Shown here piece after piece: positions 11,700 through 23,299 of a stretch of DNA of 64,000 bases. Numbering within the stretch: position 1 is the stretch's first letter; every line of letters begins with the position of its first letter. The stretch is taken from NCBI GenBank assembly GCA_023653785.1, contig JAMKCH010001618.1, positions 27,203-91,202 on the forward strand. Direction: 5' to 3'. The translations under genes and the position numbers were made by a program. Below the pieces are notes generated by a model, which made no database searches, had not been told where the DNA came from, and saw only the letters and a program-made list of their open reading frames with translations. Origin of the DNA: Ophioderma brevispina (taxonomy: Eukaryota; Echinodermata; Ophiuroidea; Amphilepidida; Ophiodermatidae).

Positions 11700-12400
11700 A
11701 ATTCACAATCTTAGCTACAGATTCATATGTGCAACATAAAATGTTTGGGCATTGGGACTTGGATGAAATAAAATTCCAAAGTCAAAACACTCATTAAAAA
11801 GGTTGCCAGGCCAACCAAATATACCGGAACACTGGCAATCAGCCCATTTTTAGCAATATTGATGCTTTGTACCCTACATCCATACCATGTTGCTACAGAC
11901 TTCATATTTGGCAACATACTCTGTTTGGGTCCATTGTGACGTGATGAAATAAAATTCAAGTCAAACATTCATTAAAAAGGTTGCCATGGCAACCAATCCT
12001 ACCGAAAAATGCCCAATTTAGCCCATTTTTATCAATATTTGATGCTTTTACCCGACATCCATACAATGTGCTAACGACTTCATATTTGGCAACATAAATT
12101 TTGGGCAATTGTGACTTGTATTAAATAAAATTCAAGTCGAAACTTCATTACAAAGGTTTGCCCTGGGCAACCCAATCATACCGATAAAATGGCCAATTTC
12201 GCCATTTTTAGCAATATTTGGCACTTTGTACCATCCATACATGTAATACGGACGTCATATTTGGTTCCCATATGTTTTTGGGCAATTGTGACTTGATTGA
12301 AATAAAATCAAAGCCAAATATTGATTAAATGGTTACCATGCAACCAAATATACCAATAATGCATTTTACCTTTAAGTGGTTGCCATGGCAGGTTAAAAAT
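11700..12400 (+). repeat. 178-bp satellite array with RFX X-box-like palindromes
   Basis: About four copies in direct orientation. The landmark ATTGTGACTTG..AAATAAAATTC starts near 11753, 11932, 12109 and 12286, giving spacings of 179, 177 and 177 bp. Each unit carries a GGTTGCCATGGCAACC-type sequence, perfect near 11980 and degraded in the others. Differences between units are largely single-base gains and losses. GTTGCCATGGCAAC matches the known RFX-family X-box consensus; whether it is bound is unknown. Confidence 0.85.
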
Positions 12401-13549
12401 ATCTTTAAAAAAAGGCAACCGATTAATACAAATTTCACCCTTTTTTTTTACGCATATTTGACAAAAGGACAAAGGTCCTCTAAAGAGAAAAAAAAGTGTG
12501 GCAGCCTATTCTTTAATAACATTATTTCATGATTGTACCAAGTAATTCAGACAACAGTTTTGTTTTCTTCTCATTGAAACCCGTACGTTCATATTTTTAT
12601 GATTTTTTTTTTTTACTCATTTTTTTGTTTTAAAAAAAGAAAAATATTTTTTTCAGATTTAAAACCATGAAAAAGTGCCATTTTAATTTATTTCCCGATT
12701 CAGGAGTAGTGTACTAAATGGACCAGCCTAAACTTGACGTATAGGGTGCCCTTATACCCCATCAGTGAAGTCCAAACCCCAAATGGTGATCAAGTTTCTA
12801 CCGGCAATCCCCCAACACTGGCAAGAAAATCATCTCATTTCACGACAGATTGTGCATTAATTATAACCTAACACCTACCATGGTCAGTATCCTTCAGTAT
12901 TGCTAACTGACTGGCTGGTGTCAGTCCTACCAGCGTATGGTTTTGTATGGTTTAAGAGCTGAAGTGAAAACTAAATGGTAACTGTTTTGAAGGGTACATC
13001 ATGACTATGGGGCTACTGCTAGGCTAGGACAGCGCTTGGGGAGGTTAACTTATATTGTGGTCTTATCAAATATTATTAGAATTCATAACAATAAGATATT
13101 GCCTGGAAAGTTCAGTTGACAACAACTTTGTTATTTGTTGGATGACCACATTTACAGCGCGTATCAGCCATATCGTCAGCTGATCTGAGCGTGTGTGTGA
13201 CAGATTTTAAATGGCGTCGGAAACCCGGAAGTCACGTTGCTACTCGTGACGGCTCACGAGCTCCGGTGCGGGGTGATCTCTTCGAATTTCGACTTTGCTG
13301 TTTGTTGAATATTGTTGAAGGATAGATTTACTACTATATCACGATTTTCATGCCGGATGCTCAAAAGTTGGAAAAATACGGCAGTTTTGGGACCCATCTT
13401 TCGCCGTGTATTACACTTGAGTAAGCAATCAATTTGGAAATCGTTGGCACCCTGGTATGACGTCAGATTTTTATGAATGCATACCCAAATAGGGCAATGT
13501 TAGGACCACGTGATCACACCGGGAAAGCCCCAAACCTTAGCACAGCTGA
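12401..13549. other. Noncoding, possible 5' untranslated part of element A
   Basis: Homopolymer-rich at 12430-12660, then mixed composition. From 13200 the sequence is GC-richer and leads into the duplicated Gag block. No frame recognised. Confidence 0.35.
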
Positions 13550-15432
13550 AAATAGCCAAAATCAGTCAGTGCCGCGGTGAAATTTCAATCAGTCCGTGCG
13601 CGGTGAATGCAAAATGAGATTTTGTACAATATTACTCTTGCTGTTTCGGACAGTTTTACTGCTTGTACTCTACGACATTTGGCAGGTAGTAGTAATAGCC
13701 TTTCTACAACATGATCGAAATCAGATTTTGAAAATATTCCAACCTTACTATTTTATACAATTTTTTTCAAAAAGTTGTGTGTTAGACGGTGTGCTGTGCT
13801 TAGCGTTGTGTACGTGTGCTACGTGCGTGATTTCAGGGGTTTTGCAGTGGCGTATGAACATGCTACTTGAAAGTCAGCCGGCTCTCTTTAATCCGTGGTG
13901 TGAAACTTAAACAACCTCAGTCCTCCGGCATCGTATTGTTGCAGTTGATTAAGAACTGAGAGGCGACTCCGTTGCTAGCCGTGAAGGAAGCCCAGCGGCC
14001 TTTGTTAAACCTTATTGATGGCGGATATTGGTTATGAATAACGGTACCGTTGGTACTCGTAAGTCTGGCGGCTGGGTGACCGTATGTGATGATGTTATAG
14101 AAGTAATTTATGAGTATAGATAATTCTATAATCAGCTCTCCACCTCTTGACGGCCGTGTCTTACGTACCGTGGCTATGACTCATTACGTTGCGGCAGGGG
14201 CCACCGATGTCCCGAATAGTATCCCGACGGGTCATTAGTTTTATGTCAGAGTTGGAACATGAGACTTTGTATGATGATGGCGGAGTTAGATATTTCTTTC
14301 ATGCAGACAAAGAGTTTCCCTCCTTGCTTTGAAGGAAGTTTATTGTTGTTCATTAGGGGTGTATTACGATTAGGGAAATTTAATTTCATCCACTTCTCAA
14401 GATTACAGTTGTTTCCGGTCCGCCTGTCCGGTCCACCTATTTAACTTTCGGGCCGTCTCCGTGGTTCTCCGGGTGTGAATTATTCCACCGTTCCTCGCCG
14501 ATTCAACCTTCCGGGTCCCCCTCAAAAAGTTCTTCGAATTCCAAATTATACACCACTTCTCCATCGGGCCAACCGTCGGGTCGTCACCTATCTTCTTCAG
14601 CGACCATGTTCACCGTCTCCTTCCGTTTAAGTCTATCGCTAGCCGTCGTCGTAGTTCCAGAAAGAGTTCTTTTCCATCTGTATATTCATCTTGTATTAGG
14701 AAGGATAAGGATCAATCTACTGTCTTCTAGACATCGCTCCCCTTCCAGGGGTCGCAATCCACTACGCAACCTCTCCAGATAGTCAACGTAGACGACGATC
14801 TACTGAGGAAGTGCGAATTTAGACCATTATGATAGGTAGTCTTCTTCAGAGAGACTTGTTCCAGTCATCGCTGCCGACGTTCTCCGGTACATGGAAGCTC
14901 TCAGGTTTTAGAATACTTTCTCCTCTACTCCTATAAAAAAAACAGAAAAATAAAAGTCTCACACAAGGAGTAGAAATAGTCCCATCAAGATTCTCCTAGC
15001 CCTGACATCTCGAGTATTGATCTAGAGGCTCTCCTTCAGGTAGTTCTTCGCGTCTAGGATCTAGTTCTATTATCGGAAGGATTCTTCTGGTTCAAGACTT
15101 AGTGGAGATTCTTCTCATAGTACTATTAGACCAATTCTGATCAGTAAGAAGAAAGCAGTGGCTTTTCCTCAGCGTTTTCAACTTACAGAACTTTCCTCTA
15201 GTATAGCTGACATTGCCTCTTATTATGATTCCTCCGTTAAAGATCAAATTGAACAATGTCAGTCATTCTGTATCAAGGCCTAAATAGGATGATTTTCTCC
15301 AATTTCGAGTTAAGAAACTATACCCTGTGAAAAGGGAAGTCGTTCACACCATGGTGTACTGAATCCTGAAGTTGTTACGTCTGCTTATGTTGATAGGGAA
15401 TCATCCTCTCATGACTCTACAATTGAGTCATC
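13550..15432 (+). repeat. Tandem duplication in element A Gag, copy 1
   Basis: This aligns along its whole length with 15433-17385. Both begin with AATAGCCAAAATC/AAAAGCCAAAATC and share AATGAGATTTTGTACA, CTATGACTCATTA, GACTTTGTATGATGATGGCG and CATGACTCTACAAT in the same order. Differences are mostly one- to three-base indels. The content is Gag-like: Ser/Arg-rich patches with SRHRSPSRGR near 14730, and a conserved-looking AVAFPQRFQLTELSSSIADI stretch near 15160. No frame stays open for more than about 100 codons. Confidence 0.85.
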
Positions 15433-17385
15433 GTAAAAGCCAAAATCCTCCAGTCCCGCAGTGAATTTCCAATCAGTCAGTTCCGCGGTGAATGGCAAAA
15501 TGAGATTTTGTACACTATTACCTTGCTGTTTCGGCCGGACAGTTTTACTGCGTGTATCGTAACGAATTGGCATGTAGTGTAATAGGCCTTTCTAAACATG
15601 GATCTGAAATCAGATTTTGAAAATATTCAAAACCGTTTTTTAATACATTTTCACAAAAGTTGTGGTTTGACGGTGCTGTGCTTTAGCGCGGTTGTGTACT
15701 GGTGGCTACGTGCTGTTTCAGGGGTTGTGCAGGGTGTGATTGACTGCCTACTTTAAAGTCAGCCTGGCTCTCTTTATCCGTGGGTGTGACACTTAATCAA
15801 CCTCAGTTCACCGGCATCCGTAGTGTTGCATTTGATTAAGAACTGATGGCAACTCCCGTGGCGTCATTGAATGAAGCCCAGCCGCCTTTGTTAAGACTTA
15901 TTGATGCGGATATGTTATTACTACCTGTACCCCGGGTGGTACTCGTAGTCTGGCGCCTGGTGCCCGTATGTGATGATGTTATAGAAGTAATTTATAAGTA
16001 TGATGCCTAATTCTATAATCACTCCTACACCTCTTACGGCCGTGTATTTACGTGCCGTGGCTATGACTCATTAGTTCGGCAGGGGCCACCGATGTTACCG
16101 ATAGTATAACCGACGGGTCATGAGTTTATGTCAGAGGACATGAAGACTTTGTATGATGATGGCGGAGTTAGATATTCTTTCAATGAAGACCAAGAGTTTT
16201 CCCGCCTGGCTTTTAATGAAGTTTAGTGTTGTTCATTATGCAGAGGTGTATTACATTAGGGAAATTTAATTTCTCCACTTTCTATACCAAGATTACAGTA
16301 GTTTCCGGTCCCGCAGCGTCCCCTAGTTAACTTTCGGGACCGCTCCGTGGTTCTTCCGTGGTGAATTATTCTCACGTTCCTTCCGCCGATCAACCGTCGT
16401 GTCCCGCATCAAAGTTCTTCGAATGCAAATTATACTACCACTTCTACATCAGGCCCGTCGGAGATCGTCACCTATCTTCTTCAGCGACCTGTTCACCGTC
16501 CCTTCCGTTCAAGTCAATCGACTAGCTGTCGTCGTAGATCCAGAAGAGTTCTTCTCCATCTTTATATTCATCCTGTATTAGGAGGATAAAGGCTTCTGAA
16601 TATCTAAGCGGGGTGGCTATTTCTAGACCTTTGCGCTCCTTCCTCCCTTCCAGGGTTCGCAGTCCACACGGCAAGTCTTCCAGTGATAGTCTACGTAGAC
16701 GACGGATCTCACTGAAGAATTGCGAACTTGTTTTAGACCATGATGTAAAGGTACCTTCTCCTCTTCAGAGAGACTTTCCAGTCATCGCTGGCGACGTTTC
16801 TCCGGACAGGGATATAGGCTCTAAGTTTTAGAATACTTTCTCCGCTACGCCTACAAGTCCTCACACAATAGTAGAATAGTCATTAAGATTCTCCTCGCCA
16901 TGACTATCGAAGATCTATAGGCTCTCCTTCAGGTAGTTCTTCACGTCTAGGATCAAGTTCTATGATCAGAAGGATTCTTTTCTCGTTGCTTCAAGACATG
17001 TGGAGAATTCTTCTCATAAGACGATTAGACCAAGTTCTCTGAATCATGGTTAAGAGACAGCAGTGGCTTCCTTCTCCTCACGTTTCTCAACGTAGAACTT
17101 AGAAGAGTCACCTAACGGACTTTTCGTCTCTAGTATAGTCATACATTGCCCTCTTATTTAATGAATTCCCTCCATTCAAGGATCATATTGAACAATGTCC
17201 AGTCCATCTCTGTGTATCACGCCTAAATAGGATGATTTCTCTCCACGTTTAGAGTTTAAGACATCTATACCTGTGAATAAGGGCACTTTTCTGTTTCGAC
17301 CAATACCATGGTGTAAACTGAATCCTGAAGGTGCTTCTTACATCTGTTATGTTGAAGGGATCTATCTCTCATGACTCTACAATGA
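15433..17385 (+). repeat. Tandem duplication in element A Gag, copy 2
   Basis: Direct repeat of 13550-15432, about 1.95 kb long. It differs from copy 1 mainly by small indels, which break the frame at different places in each copy. The 3' half continues directly into the rest of the Gag-like region at 17386-18480, so copy 2 is the one colinear with the downstream element. Confidence 0.85.
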
Positions 17386-18480
17386 TTTCTATTCGTACCA
17401 AAGAACCTTCCTCATGTGCCAGCTTCTGTGATACAGTCCGAACTTAAGATCATTAATGCTATCAACCCATACGGCTGATGCTACTGCCGCTTCATACTGC
17501 ACATTCTATTCAGGGCACTCTCCATCTAGAGCGCATGCTTGTTGATAGCTTCGTGGTAGAGGTCTCTGATTTGATGAGGTATACTAAATTGAAAGAGATT
17601 TCCCATATTTATGGAGCTCCCTTATTCGATGTTGACTCTTTCCTGACTGAAGATTTCGAAGACCTACGTACCTATCTCCCAATGTTTGCTGCCGCCCTTT
17701 TTGGCGGGCGGCCGTTTTGGTGTCTCAATCGCACGGTTCTGTGATTCTGTGCCTCTACGTTCTTTGCAACGACCGTCTTATTCTTTCAGACCTCGTCTCA
17801 GTGCTGCTTAAGCAGCATTTGTCTAAAGAAGTAGGTGTGAAACCTATCATTCCTGTTACAGCCTATTTAATACACAGACTTTGATAAGGTTCAGAAAAAT
17901 CGCTTTGGACCTGACTATCAGAAGAAGACTCCCCATTCTTACCAGATTGATTCCTGAGTCTTTCCCCACGTGTGAGGACGATTTTGAATTCTTCTCGCTC
18001 CTATGGTTCCCAACCATGCTGGATAAAGATGAAGTCTGAATGAGAAAACCTTCGGCAAGCCAAGAACCAGCCACCAGCCGGTGGTCGAAGGCGGTTCTGC
18101 TAGAAACATAGGAACCTGTCCATAGATTTGATTCTTGGAATGCGGCAAGGAATGTTATCTCCGACTTTTTTGGTACGAGTGCCCGTATTGTATGTGAACT
18201 TCGATTGTAGACTTGTTGTCGCTTTACATCCTTATGAATGCCTTGTATTTGAGCCTTATGTAGGCTGTCTAGTGAAAACGCCATTGAAGTAGATGCCTTT
18301 GTGGTAACTGTAAAGAGCATCTTCAATCACGGTTCTACTGACTTTTACAATATTGCTTACTCAGTAGTGGCTCTGAGAAAGGAAGAATGCATTGATGCTT
18401 TGACTTTTACAGCCAAAGAACGTTCGCCGGATGCTCCTAGAGGTAAAGATCTTTTTGGGAAGACATTGGTCTAGTTTAGC
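17386..18480 (+). pseudogene. DIRS-like Gag, C-terminal half (element A)
   Basis: This is the region between the Gag duplication and the RT. The longest frames are 17478-17744, with a plausible globular peptide that includes YTKLKEISHIYGAPLFDVDS, and a shifted segment near 18290-18420 reading VKSIFNHGSTDFYNIAYSVV. Frame changes occur every 50-100 codons. Assignment as Gag rests on its position directly upstream of the RT on the same strand and on the Ser/Arg-rich N-terminal part, as in other DIRS elements. No catalytic motif is expected. Confidence 0.55.
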
Positions 18481-18839
18481 CTCTCTAGAAGAGGAACGAG
18501 TTTAGCTGCTGATCAAGTTGCCTAAAGTCACAACAAGGCCAGAGGTTCTTCCTCCAGATTTAGACCTATAGATACAGACCTTACGATTATGCTTTTTCGC
18601 AAAGGACTTCCCGCTCCTAGTTATTCTCCTGCCTACAGAAGGAACAGGTTCCTTCGGAAGTCGGGCTACGACTCAAAGGACAAGAATCCAACTATATAGG
18701 CTCTAGACAGTCCAGAAGTTTTGCTTCCTACTCCAGAGCGTAGAGGGCGCCAGAATTGCGCGGTAGAGAGAAGATACAATTTGATCCTACCCCCTCTGAC
18801 GCCAGTGGAGGGGCGTCTAAAGTTATTCCTCCCTCCTTC

Positions 18840-19660
18840 CCCCCCGGCTGGCGTCGATACCTCGTCTATGGGTTTCTTCAAACACTTCAGAAGATTACCA
18901 TTTGCCGTTATACGCTCGTCCGCCGGATGAAGGTCAGTTTTTTGCTCTACACCTATGCCAAAAGAGACAGTAAAGGCTATGATTTTGAAAAACGAGGTGA
19001 AGAATTGTCAGGAAAATGCCATTTTTCCATAAAAAGATATGGAAAGGATTCTATCGGTTTTCTTCCTACCATCGAAGAAAACAGGAGACATCAGACCGAT
19101 CATAAATCTACGCCTCTGAACAGATATATTCGTGTTCGTCCGAGGCTTTTTCAGATGGGAACTAACTTCTCTCAGCTTCATCAAAAGATTTCAAAGAGGG
19201 CTGGTTTGGTGCGACATTGAATTTACATGCAAAAAAGGACTGCCTACCTCATGTTCCATTTTTTTCCTCATCAAAGATTGCTTTATTTATTCAGTTTAGA
19301 CATCCGCAGTCTTACCAATTTCGAGCTCTGCCATTCGGCTTTCTACTACTGCTCCCTTACCTTAACAAAGACTATGAAGACAGGGAAGAACTCTGAGAAG
19401 AGGGGTATCCCAATATATTGTTCTATTCTCGATGATTGGTTGTTTTGCTTCAAGCTAATCAAGAGTCTGATAGATCAGTTTCCTTTGGTTTATGAAGACG
19501 GTGGAAAGAGCTGGGTTTCATGATAAACCTAAGAAATCTATCTCATCTCAAGTCAGAAGCGCGGAGTTTTTGAAGAAAACCAAACAGTTTTTTTTTTTCC
19601 TACAGAAGAGAGAATCACAAACTGTGAGATAGTAATCTTTCTCATTCTGAATGGAATTTT
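18840..19660 (+). pseudogene. DIRS-type reverse transcriptase (element A)
   Basis: RNA-dependent DNA polymerase domain. Landmarks in order: KKTGDIRPIINL near 19074-19108 (RT motif 1/A region); an AYLMFHF...HQRLLYLF segment at 19235-19290; SYQFRALPFG near 19310-19335; and the catalytic box LDDWLF near 19424-19441, with both aspartates present. These are typical of DIRS and related RTs, in which the box reads (Y/L)LDDW/L. Each block lies in a different frame from its neighbour, so the gene is either pseudogenised or sequenced with indel errors. Gag lies upstream and RNase H downstream. Confidence 0.8.
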
Positions 19661-19859
19661 CTCCGCTCATCTATGCTCCGCTGCTTTAGGAAGTTGGCAG
19701 CTTATAGACCTTCTACCCTTCTGCCGGTTGGTGGATAAACGCTCCAGTTTACATACACCTTCGGGATTACTACTGAGACTAACGCCACGATCTACACCAT
19801 CTAATTGTTCCGTTAAAGCCAAAGATCGTGTAGCACCTGCGATTGTTGCACACAACATC

Positions 19860-20120
19860 TTATGGGGGGAAAGAGGTTTCCATGAGATACCGGTCATCTA
19901 GTTATACCACGACGGATCTTTCGAAGATAGGTGGGAAGCATGCATGAATCCCCAACATAATGGAGTATGGTCTCGAAGATATAAGGGAAATCTCCATAAT
20001 AAATATACTATAGTTTGCTAGCTGTCTAACACTCTCTTAACGATCAACACGGATGGTTTCTGGGAGTCAGTGAGATCAGATCAGACAATTCACTGTAGTC
20101 GCCTCCCCATGCTTTGGGGT
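19860..20120 (+). pseudogene. DIRS RNase H remnant (element A), truncated
   Basis: A DGS(F) segment near 19910 corresponds to the TDAS/TDGS active-site strand of retroelement RNase H. It is followed by NGVWSRRY near 19960 and RSD(N) near 20070, the position of another RNase H acidic residue. Homology stops at about 20100-20140, before the connector and recombinase that should follow; these reappear on the same strand at 28.6 kb. Confidence 0.6.
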
Positions 20121-20139
20121 ACCCGCTCACTGCTGTTTG

Positions 20140-20730
20140 AAAGGTATTTTATTAATTTGCAAAATCACCCCCTCATTGTTGAAAATTCGCTTATTTTTCA
20201 TGCAAACTAGGAGCCCGCTGATTATTAGTCCGATTCTTTTGATCAAAGAAACGCCCGCCTCTGAATCTCAAGTAAATGATTTTGCTCTTTCGGCGGCTGG
20301 ACCACTGACCGTACCGCAGTACGAAGGTCTACAGATGTCAATTGGGCGATAGAACGTATATTGTCTAGCATAACGACAAAACAATTTTATATTGTTTATA
20401 AATGGAAATTCATAAATTGACCATTATTTAATAAATCATATTGGACTGACTAGCTTCTGTGACCAAAAACATGAAAATCGGTTGTGTTATGTGCGCTTTG
20501 ATTTTGGTGCACACCACAGCCGACCTGGCGAGTCATGATGAAGACTGAAGTCAACCATGTCACAACAAGAGCATGAAATAGTCGAAGTCTTTGAGGTTGA
20601 ACTTGAACCAGGTAAGCGCCTACAATTCCCCTAGCAAGGCAGCAATTTTAATACGATAAATATCATAAACCACGGGGCAAGTCCAAAAGATCTATCCGAA
20701 TACCAGTCATGGCTACCTTAAGGTATATCG
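20140..20730. other. Noncoding junction region
   Basis: No retroelement homology continues past about 20140. The sequence becomes AT-rich and leads into the satellite. It probably contains a junction between element A and inserted DNA, but the exact breakpoint is not visible. Confidence 0.35.
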
Positions 20731-20734
20731 CCGA

Positions 20735-21670
20735 TATTAACTTGTGACAATTAACGCAAATTAATTGCAAAACACGTAGCATGTTCTTTTTTTTTTAATA
20801 TCAACTTAGACAATTCACATATTTTGGGCCCAAAAAATCTAAGCAGACACATGTTGTTGTTAAATTGATTTCGGTTTGTTCGGACCATCTCACCATCACC
20901 GATTACAGCGATACCACTCATAGCTATCATGGTCATATATTAGTTAAAATTGGCCAAGTTGACTAATTTGTTACAGGTAGCCTATTTTAGCTCATTTTAC
21001 ATAATTCACATTTTTGTTTGGGGCCGCCAAAAAATCTAAAGCAACAACCATTTTTGTCGTTAAATTGATTTCGGTTTGTTCGCCACATCTCACCGATTTA
21101 CGGCTATACACTCTATCGTAGAATGTCATATAATTAATGTAATAAGACCAAAGTTTGACTAAATTTGTTACATGTAGCCTATTTTAGCCATTTATCCTAA
21201 CTTCACATATTTTGGGGGCGCCAAAAATCTAAGTCAGACAACATTTTTTGGTCGTTAAATTATTTCGGTTTGTTCGGAACCCATCTCACCGCTTACGCAA
21301 TACCACTCATAAAGCTTTGTATAGGTAGATATTAGTGAAAATAGAGCCAAATTTGACAAAATGCATGAGCATTTCAGCTATTTTAATCTCAATTTTTATC
21401 ATTTAGACTAAATTCTCCCATTTTGCACCCAAAGTGTATGCAGACGACATGCCTTTGGTGTTTAACTTACTGCAATTCATTCCCACTATCCCTCTGAATA
21501 ATACGGGACAAACTCAAGGCTAATTCAAGCATATATTAGTAAAAGTATAGCCACTTAGACTCATTATTTACAACATGACCGGCTACTTTTTTAACCTAAT
21601 TCAGACGATATTCACATACATTTTGGCGCCAGTGTTTATTCGTACACCGTTGTTGTACATATAGTTTATC
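20735..21670 (+). repeat. ~198-bp satellite array
   Basis: Four to five direct copies. The landmark TAAATTGATTTCGGTTTGTTC occurs near 20861 and 21062, and in degraded form near 21256 and 21462. CACATATTTTGG..GCCAAAAAATCTAA and AATTTGTTACA.GTAGCCTATTTTAGC recur between them. Units diverge towards the 3' end. No coding capacity. Confidence 0.8.
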
Positions 21671-21821
21671 TTCTACCAATAGGATAAGATTACAGGTAAT
21701 AAATGTCCTTTCCTGAGTCGGAACACGAAATAATTCCTTTTCACCACATAATCGAAATATCGCGAAATAATCGCCAAAATATCGCGAACTATCGGCGCTT
21801 CCCTATAATGAATTAATTTGG

Positions 21822-22194
21822 CTTAAAGGTGCAACAAGAGATTTTTCCACATATCGGTGTTGTCCCCTTAAAAAAAAAAATCTAAAGTACTGATTTTTTG
21901 CCCTTATGTAAAGCTTTCGATTCAAAAATATCCCCATCTGAAAGGAGTAATCCGAGAATGTTTCTTTTGTGGGGTACAAAACTGTGAATTTTTTTATTTC
22001 TATAGGATCAAATCGAAATTCGTCTATGTTTTTACAATTGAAATACAAGCAAATCCAATCGTCGTTTTTTTCTCTCCTTTAAGCCTTTCGGTAGCGAATA
22101 CAAGGCAAGAAATCTATTGAAGTATTTAATCTGTATGAAATTACGATGCTGACACAATATTGGGGTGCCTCAAATCTCTCGTTGTACCTTTAAA
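21822..22194 (+). mobile_element. MITE-like repeat, family 1, copy 2
   Basis: About 373 bp bounded by TTAAAGGTGCAACAAGAGA on the left and TCTCTCGTTGTACCTTTAA on the right. This gives an inverted terminal repeat of about 15 bp (AGGTGCAACGAGAG-type) abutting TTAA on both sides. The body matches 344-684 in the same orientation. Noncoding. The TTAA flanks suggest a piggyBac- or Kolobok-type transposase in trans. Confidence 0.75.
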
Positions 22195-22359
22195 AACATG
22201 CGGTGGATCATCCAATCGATCGATAATTTTTTGGTAGTGGATGACGTCCCAGTTTTTTATTCCCTATATTGTCCATTTTGAATACTGCCCTCAGTTTTGC
22301 GGAAATTGGGTAATAAAAAAACAAAAAATTATTTAATCATTAGGATCAAACAGCGTGCG

Positions 22360-23290
22360 CTCGACCCGGATACGCTAGGGGTGTTGCAACCTCGGCGTAT
22401 CCCCCCGCATTGCCTTTTGGCATGCCGGCCTATGGGCGTTCATGCTGGCTTACGCGGGTGGTGGCTGCATGGTACCTCCGGGGCTTGGTCCTGCGACGCA
22501 GCCTTCGGTGACGCAGGCTCAGCATCCTGTTGTTCACGGGCGCTGTGTTGTCACAGCCACGCTTCCTGTCCTCCTCCAGCTCCCCTCCCGTGGCGCCTGC
22601 TCCTGTACGGGCGACGGTCTTGGCCTGACAGCGACCCATTTGTTTGGGTGCTGCTCTGGACCTCTGCTCGGGTGCGTTGACCCTGCCTCATCCTTTTGCA
22701 AGAGGTGGACCAGTGGCCTGTCCCCGTATAAGGCGTGGTCCATGCGCGAGCGAAGAGTTGATCTGGTCCTTCGCGTTCCTTCGGGGGATGCGAGAAACTC
22801 TTCGCCGTGCCGGACTTCGAGGCGGGGGTTTACCGCGAGCGTCTCCTGCTGTGGGCGATCTGCTGCCTCCCTCTCATGTTTCTTGAGGTGAGCTGGCCGA
22901 CGATCGACGGCACGGCTGTCGGTCGCTCAGCGATGCTCGTCGTTTTCAACTTACCCTCTTGAACTTCTTAGGATTGCGGCGGCTGGGCTGGGGCTGGGAG
23001 TCACCCGAGTTCGGGTATCTCTCGCCGCGGTTTGGCTCCTGTCGCTGGACGGGGTCATGGCTCTTGCGTCGCATAACCTTGGTGTGGCGACGCGGAACGT
23101 CAGGCTCATCTGGCGTCCTCTTCTCCAGCTGGCCAACAGCCTCACAGGTTCCCCTGTCGGGGGGTCTTCTTTGTTGGTTCGGAGTTGGAAATCTGCCTCT
23201 GATCCACGAACGAGAATACCCTTGGGCTGGGCCCGCCAGTACAGGGGAAGGGCAAGGGTGCCTCCTCAAAGAAGTTCTTCTTAAGGCCAA
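22360..23290 (+). pseudogene. GC-rich 5' coding block of DIRS element B (Gag-like)
   Basis: An abrupt rise in GC content relative to flanks marks the start of element B. Open frames of 60-150 codons exist on both strands here because stop codons are rare in GC-rich DNA, so none can be trusted individually. The plus strand is preferred because the RT, RNase H and recombinase downstream are all plus. Position upstream of the RT suggests Gag, but no Gag motif was identified. Confidence 0.4.
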
Positions 23291-23299
23291 AAAAAAAAA

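Noticed and set aside
11700..21670. CRISPR-like array
   Set aside because: Repeats are 178-198 bp satellites without short-repeat/spacer structure, and the DNA is clearly eukaryotic.
22442..22891. 149-codon Cys/Ser/Arg-rich frame
   Set aside because: Several overlapping frames are open on both strands because the DNA is GC-rich; none can be singled out as real.
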